Of a stretch of 64,000 bases of DNA, positions 1 through 11,610 are shown piece by piece. The position numbers and the translations under genes are program-made. The stretch is from Lepidodermella squamata (lineage: Eukaryota; Gastrotricha), in the NCBI GenBank assembly GCA_047495785.1, contig JBLDXI010000043.1, positions 434,001 to 498,000 on the forward strand. Direction: 5' to 3'. Positions within the stretch are counted from its first letter, which is position 1, and each line of letters begins with the position of its first letter. The notes beneath the pieces are model-generated. The model was not told the origin of the DNA. It searched no databases and saw only the letters and a list, made by a program, of their open reading frames with translations.

Positions 1-45
1 GATTTGCTGCGATCGCGAGGAGCAAGATGTGCACAAGCTTGCTAA
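1..45 (+). CDS. 3' end of an ankyrin-repeat gene (ANK copy A, partial)
   Basis: The first 45 bases encode the last 14 residues and stop (TAA at 43-45) of a gene that begins upstream of the window. The reading DLLRSRGARCAQAC matches the C-termini of the two other ANK genes in this window (ending at 11252 and 30176), which finish DLLRSRGARCVKKC and DLLRLRGARCAKSC. This shows the ANK/AST duplication array continues to the left. Nothing can be said about whether this copy is intact upstream. Confidence 0.85.
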   Translation, partial: DLLRSRGARCAQAC

Positions 46-2094
46 AGAAACAACTGACTGTAATGACCGCCAATGTGTGTCAGACTGAAATATTTAGTGC
101 TTCTATATCAAGCTGTCATAAAAGGTGGCTTATGATCGAGGCTTTGTTTTGAAGTGAGAAATGCGGTTAATCGCAGCTCGCAGGGTCTGTTTTACTATAG
201 TAATGCAGAATGCAGTATATGTTCCCTCGTTAAAGGCACCCTTTTTATAAGACCGTTTCCTTATGTTTACGATCGGAAGAGGATTAGCGCCCCACTCGGT
301 GCCAATTTTTTGCTTTTTCGTAATAAATGTACGGCACCCTTGTAAAGGGAACGGGTCTGGCTCCCGACCCAGTGCTTTTATCGAGGGAGTACTGTATAAT
401 ATATCACCAAGTCACAGATTTTAGCAACACTACACTGAATTGAGGCACTAATGTTTGATTGATAGAAGATCGATACCTATTTTTTTAACCTTATTTTGAT
501 TTGTCGATTAACGTCATCGATGGTTATTTTTCCATTTTGAATCCGCACGGCGCTGTTGATTCCTTTCCGGACATCAATTCCACGCGTCAAAAGGATGAAA
601 CGGAGGTATCGTTTCTTGAATTGCCAGCGCTTCCAACGACATCGTAAGAAAGTTCAAAAACAGTTTCTCATTTTTGTTTTCCAATCATCCTTCACATTTT
701 TCTCCCCAATCCGTGTCCTTCAATCGACCAACCACGAAATTGGGGAGGTAGCCCACTGCTAAATATCCCACTCCAAACATTATCATTTTCCACGGAATTT
801 TCAAACTTTTGCCACTAGATCTGATATTCATGGAAAAAACGTTGCTCCAAAAAGCATACCGACAGAAGCATAATGTGGCAATCGGTGTTCCTGATAATAA
901 AGCATAGGTAAATGTTTAGAATTTCGTTTAAAAACACAGAAGTACCCATGTGTCGTCGGTGTTGTTTTTGAAGATGACATTGAAACACAGAATTCGCAAC
1001 GGAGTTAAAAAGCGTTCACAGATTATATATTCTGGACGAATAATGGTCAATTCGGTCGTGATTACGTTGTGAGCGCCGTGGCTAGTTATTGCTTCCACGG
1101 CCTTAGCCGTCCATTCCGCAGGAGGGTTAATACCTCGCTGACGGTACATAAAACATGCAAATTCCAGTGAGCATTGGGCAAGAAGGCGAGCAAGAACCAT
1201 CAAGTTGAGCGCTGCATAATTAATGACGACGCCATATTTGTCTTTTTCATAGATGCAGGAGATGAATGAGTTTTTCCCACAGTCATAAAGCACCCAATAT
1301 GTGATGCACGAACCGAGGAACAAGTCGTTAACACCCCAGGAAGTCGATACTCGATCCTTCCATAGAGAAGCTCTCCAAGTAAGTTTCCCATGAAAAATTG
1401 CGCTAGCTGGGAAATCTATTAATTGTTTTGACAACGACATCACTTTCCGATGCTTAAGGTCTTGGGTTGAATGTAAATATAGACGAACCCGACTTTTGCG
1501 ACTGGCACTTCGTTTTTCTCTTTTCGTATTTGTGAGCAAGATAAGGCAACGCTTTCCTCTTTCGTAGGAAATGCGGTTGAAGCTTTTTTACTTTCATCGC
1601 AAGGTTCTACGGAATTTTCTTTACGTTTATGCAGGACAAAAGAAAAATTCCAGGAAACAAATTTATTTACTTACTTCCCGCCCCGGAAAGAACAAGAAGA
1701 TAAGCATTATGCACCGAGAAAATATACTTGAATATCGTTAATAGTTAATATTTCAGGTGCTATAATTAGAACAAGGGGTGGTGGGTTAGTGGGAAATTAG
1801 CCCCATGCGTAAAAAGACTGTTTATACAATATGTTGATAATCAAGAAATAACAATCATATGCCATGGATGGAACTCGGCGCGGTGAAATGCTAGGCGAGA
1901 GATCGCGATCGAGATTGAACAAATATAAAATTAATGATGGCGTTTTATATGGCGTTGGGGCTCTCAGTTCACAGGCACCTTGCGGAAGACGGCCAACAAA
2001 TTTAAACGATGTATTTTGTAAATCAAGTACGGAGAACATGAGAATAGATAAATGAATACGCGAGAAGCTTCAGGGTGTTACGGTCACAGATCTA

Positions 2095-2195
2095 CAAAGA
2101 TAATTTTCAATCGCATTTTTTCAATAACTTCATAACCATGAGGGATTTTACAAAGCGGTTTTCACCAGTCGATAGATCCCATCTGCGGTAAACCT
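2095..2195 (+). repeat. dispersed repeat R2, copy 1
   Basis: A block reading TTTTTTCAATAACTTCATAA followed by an accompanying ACCATGAGG and CACCAGTCGATAGATC recurs at 17262-17350 with scattered substitutions. Both copies are in spacers upstream of cluster genes. No terminal repeats or coding capacity were seen. Confidence 0.6.
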
Positions 2196-2518
2196 TCAAA
2201 TTCTGTTGGGATGGGGTTCGAGAGGAAAAATTGATGACGAAAATTCTGTCCGCGTTTAAATCTCACTTTTGAAAAATGGCATGTTGCAGGATTTCAGGTT
2301 GGATGGCATCATCAGAATCGTTTTATCAGGGAATTAGCTCAATAACGCGCCATCAACCGGGAAATTTGACTTGGCGCCCACAAAGAAGGACCAACAGCGG
2401 TCTGAAATGATTTTTTGGAAATTTTTGAATGAACTGTGTCAACGTTATACAACCTTCGTGTTTGGATAGGTGTACAATGAACAATTATTGGCCCTTGTCC
2501 TTTGCAACATTATTCCGC

Positions 2519-2645
2519 TTTGAATGTAAAAACGTTTTTACGTGTCCAACTAAAACGGTTCAGCAGCTGTTTCACGTAGCGATTTCTCTCGCACGCGATT
2601 CTCATTTTTTAAATTCCATTCAAGAAGGACCGCAAAAAAGCCAAT
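2519..2645 (+). repeat. dispersed repeat R1, copy 1
   Basis: Shares the core CTCGCACGCGATT, then AAATTCCATTCAA and GACCG, with 11533-11610 and 23510-23645. The upstream part (TTTGAATGTAA, then CGTGTC and TTTCACG-like blocks) is also shared with the 23.5-kb copy. All three copies are on the same strand in spacers. Class of element unknown. Confidence 0.6.
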
Positions 2646-3201
2646 AACTCTTTTTATGCTTTGCTTCTAGAAGGCTATGCAAAACGTTTCTTGGATTGAT
2701 AATCACACTGCCATTGTTCGAAATTAAAGCGATTTTCTTAGGAAATTCTCTGATAAAATAATTTATTAAAATAACTTTGACTTTTCACACGGGAAATTCT
2801 TCTAGCAATTATTTTTTTAAATTAGCTCTTGAATTCAGACGGCGGATTTTTATTATGAGTTGTTCCAACACAATTTCTCATTCACTACTTGTTATTTCCA
2901 TTCAGAGTGGATGAACGATTCGACTTTACGCGAGGTTCGACACCAACCAACTAGAAGAAAACTAGTTTAATTAGCTGATTTTGTTCATATTTTTGCATGT
3001 AAATTTAACAGCCTAATTTTGGCCTCTGAATTTGAACACCATAAATTCTCAAATACAAGCCCAGGCGGCATCTCTTTTTCGGCGCTTTACGGTAAGCTAT
3101 TAAACCTCATTTTTTCTAGTGTCGTTCTTTTACTTGGGCACTGGGCTGATTCGATCACTCTCGTCATGTTATTGCTACTTTAAAAGCAGATTTTTTGGTA
3201 G

Positions 3202-6200
3202 ATGTTAATAAGTTTGTTCGCTTCAGTTTTCTTAATAGCGGTCGGCATGGTGCGATCGGATGACGTTGTTGATTTTCGAAGTGTGCTAGATCTCATGAAA
3301 GCGACAATGCAGGCGGAACCCCTCAATAGCGAGCCACTCCTTCGTGAATCCCCGACGCCTTCCAAGTCTCTTGCTTCGCCGATAAAGCTGTGGATCGGCA
3401 ACACTTCACAGCCTGGATGGACGGACCCTGGCTTCGTTGAAATAGGTTTTATGAGTATAAAATAGGAGATTTACAAATATTCAATAATTTCATCCTTCAC
3501 AGTTTCTGAATTGCGACCAGAAATCCTGAAGTTGCAGGCCTTTATGTCTAGCGTTACGTGCATACAATTTGAAAATCCAACCTCATTAACACCTGGCGAA
3601 GCAGGGTTGGTTGTTTTCGACAATATTCCAGATGCTTATAAGTATAGCTTAACATTTTTGATTTTTTCAACTTTTTTCCATGTGTTACAGAGCTTCTTTG
3701 AAGATCGAACCAGACACGGCGGTGCTGTTAATATCAACAACGCAAGATCCGGTGATCCGAGTATTAGTAAGTTTTTCACTTGTTTTATGTCTTCAACTGT
3801 CTTCGTATGGCATGCAACCATACCTAGGTTTAAACAACTTAGATTTACCTTTAAGCTCTATAACTTTACCGTACAAAATTAAGCTTAATGCTTGTCTTTC
3901 GCTGCTAGAGAAATGGGATTATCTACCGATTTTTCTTTCGATTGGGATTCAAATCGGAAGTATTGCGATCCGACTTCCGCGATTACCTGCAAGTCGACCC
4001 CGATTTTTATAGAACTCAGTAGGTTTCAACAAACCGGAATATCAGCATCGACGTATCCGTGCTTTTCTAGAATTGAACCTCTAATGCAAGAGCAAGCTAA
4101 CCTAACCTTCGGCGTGCCATTCGACTACGACTCGGGCAATCTCATACCACTTACGGACCCTATCCTCAGAGCGAATTTGCGTCCGTACGACTTGCGCTAC
4201 CTGTCGACCATCGGCCATCACAACTACATGTCGCATTACGACATACTGAAAATGAATTATATTTACAACTGCTTCGGTAAGTACTTTTCGAGTTTGCTTA
4301 GGGCATCTGTGAATATTTGTTGTCTCCTTGAATTAGCTCGATCTTATTTTGAAATAATTTTCTGATACTGTACAATACCCAGGTTGATATCATTTGGATA
4401 TATATCAACTTGGACTTGAAAGAGCAGTTTTGACCAACTACAACCATTGGCCATTATTTTTTCAGCTGATCCGACCTGCAACACCACAAAGTGCGAGAAC
4501 GGTGGCTTCCCAGATCCTACGAAGAACTGCACCGTGTGCCAGTGCCCGTTCGGATTTGGCGGCCCGCTGTGCGAAACCTTCGCGCCTGCTGTGCCACCGG
4601 GCAGCTGTGGCGCCCCTGTTGTAGTCTCGCCTTGCAACAAAAGAATCATCCAATCTCCGGCTACTTACAGCGCTGGCAGAAGTTGTTCATGGCTCGTTTC
4701 GACCGTTCGTTCATTTTTAACATTTTCGAAAACAAGATTTACGATATCGATTTCTACATGCAAATGGCAAAATGTTGCTGTCATAAGAAAATGGAATTTC
4801 TATTTAATTGAATGATTTTAGTAAACTTTTCAAAGTTCGATTCCTATAGTGAACTGTCGATGTTACACATTCAAGTGCCGTGATGCACTATGACTTCTTC
4901 TCATATGTTAACAGGAAGCAGATAGCGGCTTGATTTTTGCCTTCGAGAAAAGGCCCAGCCTGCAATGTAACAACGGTAAGACCAATCTTGATTGGTATAC
5001 ATTCAAATAATCACTGATTGCCTATTGATTACAGTATACAAAACTTGCGACGATTTCGTCCTTATTCGCGATCTTGGCGGTGCTGAAAGCTACCCTGGAT
5101 TCAAGTAAGTTTTGTTAGGTGCTATTACTCGTAACATCAAAAATCGGTAGACAATTGATGGACATGATAAGAATTTAGAAAGATGAATTTGACCGTTATT
5201 ATCATTTCAGATTTTGCGCGTGTGGTGTCAGCAGTGGGCGAGCTTTTGTCACAGACAAGCCACAAGCTATGGTGCACATGCAGACCATTGTCGGGCAGCA
5301 ATCGCCGGATCAAGGCTTCAAACTCGTCGTCTACGCAACTTGCAAGGGTGTTAAAGCTTCGAATCTGTCCAAAGAGATCATCCTCACCTCAACCGGTTAC
5401 GACTACGAAGGCACGGCTGTGAAAACAACCGTCGCAAATGAGACCTGCAGCCCCTGGACAGAGCAAGCCGTTTACGACGAACTGGACTTCCCAGGTGGCA
5501 GTCTCAACGCATCGGTGAACGCCTGTCGTAATCCTAACTCAGGGCCTGGCCTGTCTTGCTTTGTCGGCAATTCGACTACCCTGTCAAGCTGCTCGGTTCC
5601 TGAACTCCCTCGTAAAACGTTTGCATTTGCTCCTAATGCTTAAATTGCTTTCTTTCCTAGCGGTTATAATTGAACCTCCGGCAATTCGTTTTTTCCGCTG
5701 CATCAACACTCTGACTGGCGAATTCGTTGGTTGTCGCCGGAATAAGTGCCGAGCAGGCGAAACCTCCCTTAATTGGAAAGCTAATAGGAAAACCTGCATT
5801 CGAGGCGTAAGTTTCAAGCGCAAGAATCTTAACTATTCTGAGCTTTTCAAACACCTTATTGCTGTAACTACTAACCTGAGCTTAGTCCAATTTGTAAGGC
5901 CTAAAATCGCCCAAAGTTGGGATTCTAAGTATCTCAAATAATTTATTTGCCTTTACTGATCGGTTCATCAAAACCAGGTTGCAAAGCGTTGCTATACGGC
6001 AAATCAATTCCGTTGTGTTGCCAATAGCATGAAGTGCGACAAGCCCGGTGAAACTGAGGTGAGTTGTATGAAATGAAAGCCAGAATATTCTGCTATTTTC
6101 CGACTTAGAACATAACAACTGGGCTATTCAAAACTTACCGCTTCTTCACCCGCAATTGGCTCGCTTGCCAACACGTCGAAGGCATGGTATTTCACTGTCT

Positions 6201-6428
6201 TTGAGCTCAAGTTGATTTTTTTGAACTCTGACATTTTGTAGGAGTATTTTCAGTGCTTCAAAAAAGACTTCGTCGACTGTCGCCGTTATGAATGCCGCGC
6301 TGATGAAGTGAGTAACTGCTTGCCTTCTGCCTTCATTTTCAATGTAACTTCGTATTCATTGTTTTCATCAGACATCTGCTGGTCCTTTTTGGACCCCGGA
6401 AAGTTGCTATGCGGATAACTGGGAATAG
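3202..6428 (+). CDS. catalytically dead astacin-like secreted protein with EGF, CUB, TSP1-like and Cys-rich domains (AST1)
   Basis: Fourteen exons, all GT-AG with frames matching: 3202-3445, 3503-3641, 3691-3766, 3909-4018, 4071-4276, 4466-4704, 4915-4975, 5035-5104, 5211-5611, 5661-5806, 5978-6058, 6109-6186, 6242-6307, 6372-6428; 657 aa. A signal peptide (residues 1-20) and short pro-region precede an astacin fold, recognised by VTCIQFE, GVPFDYDS and a C-terminal DILKMNYIYNC. At the active-site helix, where astacins have HExxHxxGFxHE, this protein has YRFFFRLGFKSE (159-170). All three zinc histidines and the catalytic Glu are gone, and the Met-turn is not visible. An EGF module (about 259-298), CUB (306-424), divergent TSP1-like module starting CSPWTEQ, and Cys-rich tail with FRC and GCRRNKCR units follow. 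The order matches nematode-type NAS astacins. It probably acts as a secreted binding protein; ligand unknown. AST2 has the same exon structure. Confidence 0.88.
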
Positions 6429-7363
6429 CTGAGCTGCCGTTTCGGAGAAAACTGCATTAAAATACAGACTTTTGTGATTGCTATCGTATGATCTATTCCT
6501 CTGTTTTTGGCAGAGCAAATTTAATTTATGTTATATTTTGTGGCGCGTTTTGCGCTGATTTCTTAATAATTTAGAGTTTATTGCGGAATAAATCAGGACC
6601 GAATGAAACAAACCGGAATAAGAGTGAGAAAAATGCCCGGTGTGTGTTAGCGAAATCTATAGTGCAAGAGCACGAATCATTCAGAAAAGCGAACTTATAT
6701 TTTCTCGAAGCTGGGAGTCGAATCTGGGACGGAAATCTTGAAACAATTAACAAGCGAGGTCACTAACGGGATCATGTTCTCTAGCCTAGTGAATTTGAGA
6801 GAACGATTCAAAGAAGCTCTGCGCCTCTGATTGATTGATTCGATATATTCACAGAGCGATAAAGGTAGTATTCAACCCTTCTGGGTATTCAAGAGCTTAG
6901 TTAAGGTAAAGGTAGGGAGGATGTTTATTGAAAACTAAATGATTCAGATGGAATGTGGAGCGTATGCGCCAATAGAGCATGACATAAAATTATGATTCAA
7001 CAACAAAATTAATTGAAAAAAACGGAATGTGGAATAAATTACCCTTGCGTTGTTTGGTTGTCAACAAATAAAGAGTGGTATTTTTCTGTGAATTACTTGC
7101 TGTTATTTGTTTAATGGCGGATGCTACGTGTTAGCTCTCCAAGGTAATAAGCCTATGAGTTTATCGAAGTTTCGGCGGTGCAAATGTTGATGACTCAAAA
7201 ATGATACCAAATAGTTCTTCAGCTTCTGAGCGGTTGCTGTCGTCACGAGGCTTTTCTCAGACTTTTTACTAGCCGTTTAATCGTCGTTACTATCCATTGA
7301 AATCCCTATGGATTCCATTCTCGCATTATTTCTTTCATAGATAAGCTGGTGCTTAATTTCAAA
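6429..7363. other. spacer and 5' flank of the ANK genes
   Basis: The first about 180 bp match the 3' flank of AST2 (both run to an AATAAATCAGGA block). From about 6940 the sequence resembles the region upstream of the intact ANK gene (about 24890-25100), sharing AAAAACGGAA and ATGGCGGATGCTAC. This is the best candidate for a conserved ANK promoter region. No TATA box stands out. Confidence 0.45.
6456..6461 (+). promoter_or_regulatory. poly(A) signal of AST1
   Basis: ATTAAA 28 nt after the AST1 stop codon. The same motif sits 28 nt after the AST2 stop, inside about 180 bp of 3' flank that is conserved between the two genes. Confidence 0.5.
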
Positions 7364-7618
7364 ATGTACCTTTCAACATCAATAACATTTGCTGTTCTAG
7401 CGTTAAGTTGCGGGGGAAATACGGTAGATGTGTTGCAAAGCCGGTCATTAACATCAACAAATGGTGCCAGTATCCCTATCCTAAGAAATAGCGGCGTAAG
7501 TCAAGCACTTCTCGAAGGCCTCCAGATGACTTCAAACAGTTTTCTCACCTTTTCAATTGAAGCCTTTCACAGTTCTGCAGTTTCTAAGCTCTACTGTAGC
7601 TGCAATGTGGGAAGGTGA
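7364..7618 (+). pseudogene. 5' stub of an ANK gene (ANK copy B0)
   Basis: Starts MYLSTSITFAVLAL, clearly related to the MYTSASITFALLTL signal peptide of the two longer ANK genes, and stays alignable for about 60 residues (LQSRSLTSTN, then VSQALLEGLQ against VSGIEALFEA). Similarity then ends and the frame closes at 7618 with no ankyrin repeats or downstream exons before the next ANK start at 7951. It is best read as a tandem-duplication remnant. A short secreted peptide cannot be excluded. Confidence 0.6.
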
Positions 7619-7950
7619 GAGTCTAAAAATCGCAGTCTCCTTTTTTCGCTGAGGCAACAAGTTCGTTGATAGCGTTCTTCTATGGTATGCTCATTGGATA
7701 TTCAAATTAAAACAGCCATCGGTTCAATTCCGACGGTTCAAAACTGTTTCTGAACTGTGAACTTTTGGGCGGATTCAACTTTTGCAACTGTAAAGTTGCT
7801 TTCAAATTGTTGTGAATTCGTAATACTCGTCCAACGTTGTTAGTAGTTGGCATCAATCCTGAGTGAATGCATGGATGCATCGATAGCTGATTCTTTCAAA
7901 ATCTTGTATCTATTTATTCCTTAGACAAGCTAAGACATAATTTTTTGAAA
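7619..7950 (+). promoter_or_regulatory. 5' flank of ANK copy B
   Basis: About 330 bp between the B0 stub and the start of copy B. Blocks such as GGTATGC-CATT-GATATT and CGGTTCAAT are shared with the segment before the intact ANK gene (about 25060-25120), and ACAAGCTAAGACATAA-like sequence lies directly before the ATG. It is therefore duplicated 5' flank, not unique spacer. Confidence 0.4.
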
Positions 7951-10900
7951 ATGTACACTTCAGCCTCAATAACGTTTGCTCTTCTAACGTTATGTTGCAG
8001 TGGAAATGCAGTCTTAGGATGGCGAAGCAGCCGTTCACTTGCATACACAAAGGTTTCTGGAATCGAAGCACTCTTTGAAGCAGTCACACTGGACAATGTC
8101 GCAGAAGTAGACGCGATCATCGAAGAACACTTCCAAGGCATCCATCTGGCTGAAATTCGCAACGCTTCCGGATGGACCTTGCTCCACCAAATCGCCCTAT
8201 CTGGCAGCACGAAGGCCTTCGAACACTTCCTTCCTATGCAGCCAGAATCTGAGAAGGCCGTGAGCGATAATGTGAAGGCGATAATTGAAGCCGTGGATGA
8301 TCACAGCCGTACGGCTATTTTCTACGCCACTGCAAAGACGCTTCTTATTGACTACTTTGCGAACACCTCGCGACTCGATGCAGACGGGATGCCGCTGAGC
8401 CATTTTTTGGTTAAGCAGAAAAACTACGAAGCACTTTCTAACCTTTTCAAACTTCGAAACATCGGCCTGGATGTTTTCGAAGGAAGACTTCTATCGCATT
8501 CAGCAGCTGAATGGGATTTCCCGGAATTTCTCGGATTTGAGGGCTACTTCAATGCCTCTGTCCACGACAATCATGGCCAGATTCCAGCATGCTGGGCGGC
8601 CATCAAGGGAAGCCTCAATTTCGCTCGAGAAATGGTGGAAAGATCGTATACAATAACCGATGGTCGTTGTTTGTATGGTAACAGAAGCTTGGGCTCGCCT
8701 CTTCACGCAGCTGCTTTCTATCGACATGGGGCCTATGTTAAGCTGCTACTAGCCCAGGCAGCTGATGTTATGGCCAGAAGCGAGCCGAATTCAGAAACCC
8801 CTCTGCATTCGTTGGTTGAAGGAAGCTGCGAAGAATGGAAAGATGCTGATACAGAAATCGCTGCCATGTTGTACGACGCATCGCGCATCGCATGATATCA
8901 TTGAAAGCCGTGATTCGCGAGGTCTGACGCCGTTTCTTCGTGCTGTGCCTTCATCGTGTCCGAAAACACCCCGGGCATTGTATACGAAGTTCTCAGCCGA
9001 TCATAGAGTTGTTGATAACAATTTCTATGGGCCTTTCCATCTGGCTACTGAGACACTGGCTGCCGATCTGATCACGTTGCCTTTTGTTAACGTGAACGCT
9101 AAAACAGAGAACACAGGCCTTACACCTCTACATGTTGCAGTCATACAGCGTAAAAGCGTTAAATTTATCAGATTTCTGTTGAATCACGGGGCTGAGAGAA
9201 ATGAAGTCGACAAATCGCTCAATTCAGCAGTTCATCACGCTGTTATGGAAGATAACTCCGAGGCGCTGAATTTATTTCTGAGAGATAGCAAATTCGACTT
9301 CAGACTTCGGAATTTACAAGGAATGACGCCTTATCTCCTCGCCATTGAGCTGGAGCGACCGAGCTTGGCTGAACAGATTTTCGTTACTCTTGGCCAGCTT
9401 TTGATTGGTGATTCGATGATTGACACCAACAACTCTGCGCTTCATCTAGCTGTTCAGAAGAATTGGACCAAACTGATGGATATGATGTTGAAATTCGCCC
9501 CAGACGATCTGCCGAACTCCGCTGGCGAAAATCCACTTCATACGGCTGTAAAGCTTGAAAGACTTGAAATCGTCCGATTGATTCTAGCGCAGAAGCCGGC
9601 TTGGCTATCGGGTAAAGACATTTACGGCAGAACGCCGTTGCATATTCTGGCTTTGAACTGCGGCAATCGGGAAACACAGGCTATGGCTCTCCTTCTGAGC
9701 GATCGATTCGTAAGGTTTGAGAAAGAACGAGATTTATTTGATGAAACACCGTTAGAAACGGCAATCAAGCGGAACTGTGTGAACCTGGTGAAAGTCATGC
9801 TGGAGAAGAGCTCGGATGGCGTTTGTAAGGCGTTGAACACTCGCGAAGGCTATTCGCCGCTCCGCGTTGCCAAAGTGCTGGCTCTCGATGGTATGGTGGA
9901 AGTGATGGTCGAGTCAAACAAATGCAGCATGGATCAGATGGACGCTTCTAAAAGAAAAGTCCGAGATGTCAGCGCGCTGGAAGAAGTTTCGATGCCAACT
10001 TTAAAAGAACGTAGGTTATTACTTTGGGGAAATTCGGCCTATTTAATCCCATTTTATTAGAAATGGAAAAACTGCAATCAGCGAATAATGCAGGTAGGCT
10101 TTCCTTACACTCAACGCCGTAAGTCATTACAAATAACAATTTCCCATAGCGAATAACAATTTGAACTCGGGGGATCAAATTACTACGTATGGGTTTGCAT
10201 TTTTGAATTTTATTAGAACTGGCAAAACTGCGGTCTGCTGATTCTGCAATATTAGAAGGTGAGAGTTTTTACTGCTGCTGAAATATAGCACATCTTTTTA
10301 TATCTCTCTTTAGAACTGATAAAGCTCAGATCCGCTGTTGATGCGTTAAATAAAAGACGTAAGTGACCGCCTTTCATGGTGCTAGACCTCTTAGACAAGG
10401 CTAATAATGGCATCATTTCAAGCTTTTTGCGAGCAGGGATGCATGAATGGAGGCTTCTGCTTCGCCCACAATGAATGCAAGTGTACACGTGACTGGGCCG
10501 GGTCAAACTGCGGAATACCGGTAATTATTTGAACTCGGTTTTTACCCTCATCGATACTTCTTGTTGAACTAATCGAACGTGTTGGCAAAAATATTACTAT
10601 TTTTTTAGTAGATAGGCGAGATCTTCCAAATATTCATAAATTCTGCCGAAATACAACTGATATGTAACATTTCGCCCAGATTCGACCGATTTACGAGCAA
10701 TTGTGGACTGCGTGTGGCGAAACAGCTGACTTGTCGCGAGTGAAGCGACTTGTGGCGGAGATCGACGCGGCCACTGGCGGCAACTTTGACCCCAACTGGC
10801 GCGATCCTAAGGAATACACCTCATGCCCGTGGCACGTAAAGAACGGCACGCTGCTTCATCGCTTGACGGCGTGTGGTGGACAACCTGACCAACGGCTAGC

Positions 10901-11252
10901 TATAGCCCAGCTGTTTTTGGACCGCGGCGCTGATGTAAATGCTACAGATGATCATTATAACTGCAAGGCCTTGATAATGTCAGCGTATCATGGTAACGTC
11001 GAACTTGTGCGGCTGCTGTTGGGCCGCCACGCCGATATCGAGGCCCAGGCAAACGGCGGCTGGGTGGCGTTGATGCAGGCGGCCTACTTTGGGCACATCG
11101 AAGTTGTGCTGCTGCTGCTCGATAGGGGAGCAAATACACAAACTACAAGTAACATCGGATATACAGCACTCGATTGGGCAATTAACAATAGCAAAATTGA
11201 CGTGGCCGATTTGCTGCGATCACGAGGAGCAAGATGTGTGAAAAAATGTTGA
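7951..11252 (+). pseudogene. frameshifted ankyrin-EGF-ankyrin gene (ANK copy B)
   Basis: Paralogue of the intact gene at 25353-30176. Exon 1 starts at ATG 7951 with a signal peptide and ankyrin-like repeats, but at about 8880-8893 the 7-mer GCATCGC occurs twice in tandem where the intact copy has it once. The frame closes at 8895 after 314 aa. The downstream frame remains open and highly similar to 10010. The remaining exons keep good splice sites and phases: 10061-10093 (33 nt), 10217-10258 (42 nt), 10314-10358 (45 nt), EGF exon 10423-10520 with the CEQGCMNGG start, and final ankyrin exon 10680-11252. Only one lesion is visible, so inactivation is recent, or a truncated 314-aa secreted product is made, or the repeat is an assembly error. 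It has one microexon fewer than the intact paralogue. Confidence 0.8.
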
Positions 11253-11456
11253 GAAACCAAGACAAACGACGCAGCGGGCTCCCATGTCCCATGCCGTAAA
11301 AACAGTCACGGTGGGTCAGACAACAGACAACATATCCAGTTATGTATGTATATACTTTGAATCATCCATCACCCGTGAAATGAAATTGTTTCCGTTCAAG
11401 TGAAAAGAATTGAAGTAAAGCGTGAAAGCTCACACATAAGATATGAGTGGATTTTC

Positions 11457-11530
11457 AGTTTAATAGATTAACCCTATTAATAGATTATTATTATTATTAT
11501 TAATAGATTTAATAGATTAATAGATTTAAA
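11457..11530. repeat. AT-rich microsatellite
   Basis: Degenerate tandem TAATAGATTTA/TTA units in the spacer between ANK copy B and AST2; low-complexity sequence with no sign of function. Confidence 0.6.
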
Positions 11531-11532
11531 AG

Positions 11533-11610
11533 TTTTTCAGCTCTGAGTGAAGATTTCACTCGCACGCGATTCAAATTTTCACAAAAATTCCATTCAAAAA
11601 ATGGCCGTAG
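11533..11610 (+). repeat. dispersed repeat R1, copy 2
   Basis: Contains CTCTGAGTGA, CTCGCACGCGATTC and AAAAATTCCATTCAAAAAA, matching 23565-23645 closely and 2570-2640 more loosely. It is shorter on the 5' side than the other copies. Confidence 0.6.

Larger units (their letters stand above)
46..3201. other. intergenic region; dispersed repeats, no supported gene
   Basis: AT-rich spacer between ANK copy A and the first AST gene. It holds one copy each of two dispersed repeats, annotated separately (2095-2195 and 2519-2645). A minus-strand open frame with its first ATG at 1440 and stop at 928 would encode 170 aa with one hydrophobic stretch. It has no paralogue in the window, no family I recognise and no supporting splice structure, so I do not call it a gene. 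No RNA gene was recognised. Confidence 0.5.

Noticed and set aside
928-1539. 203-codon minus-strand open frame in the left spacer
   Set aside because: Its first codon is TTG, with the first ATG at 1440 giving 170 codons. There is no family resemblance, no paralogue in the duplicated cluster and no splice structure.
3511-3882. Continuous reading through AST1 exons 2-3 giving FFEDRTRHGG
   Set aside because: A 49-nt intron (3642-3690; 40 nt in AST2) with good splice signals places exon 3 in another frame, which alone connects in phase to the astacin active-site exon in both genes.
7723-7745. CGGTTCAATTCCG, resembling a tRNA B box
   Set aside because: No A box, acceptor stem or cloverleaf could be found around it, and the same region recurs upstream of other ANK copies as promoter flank.
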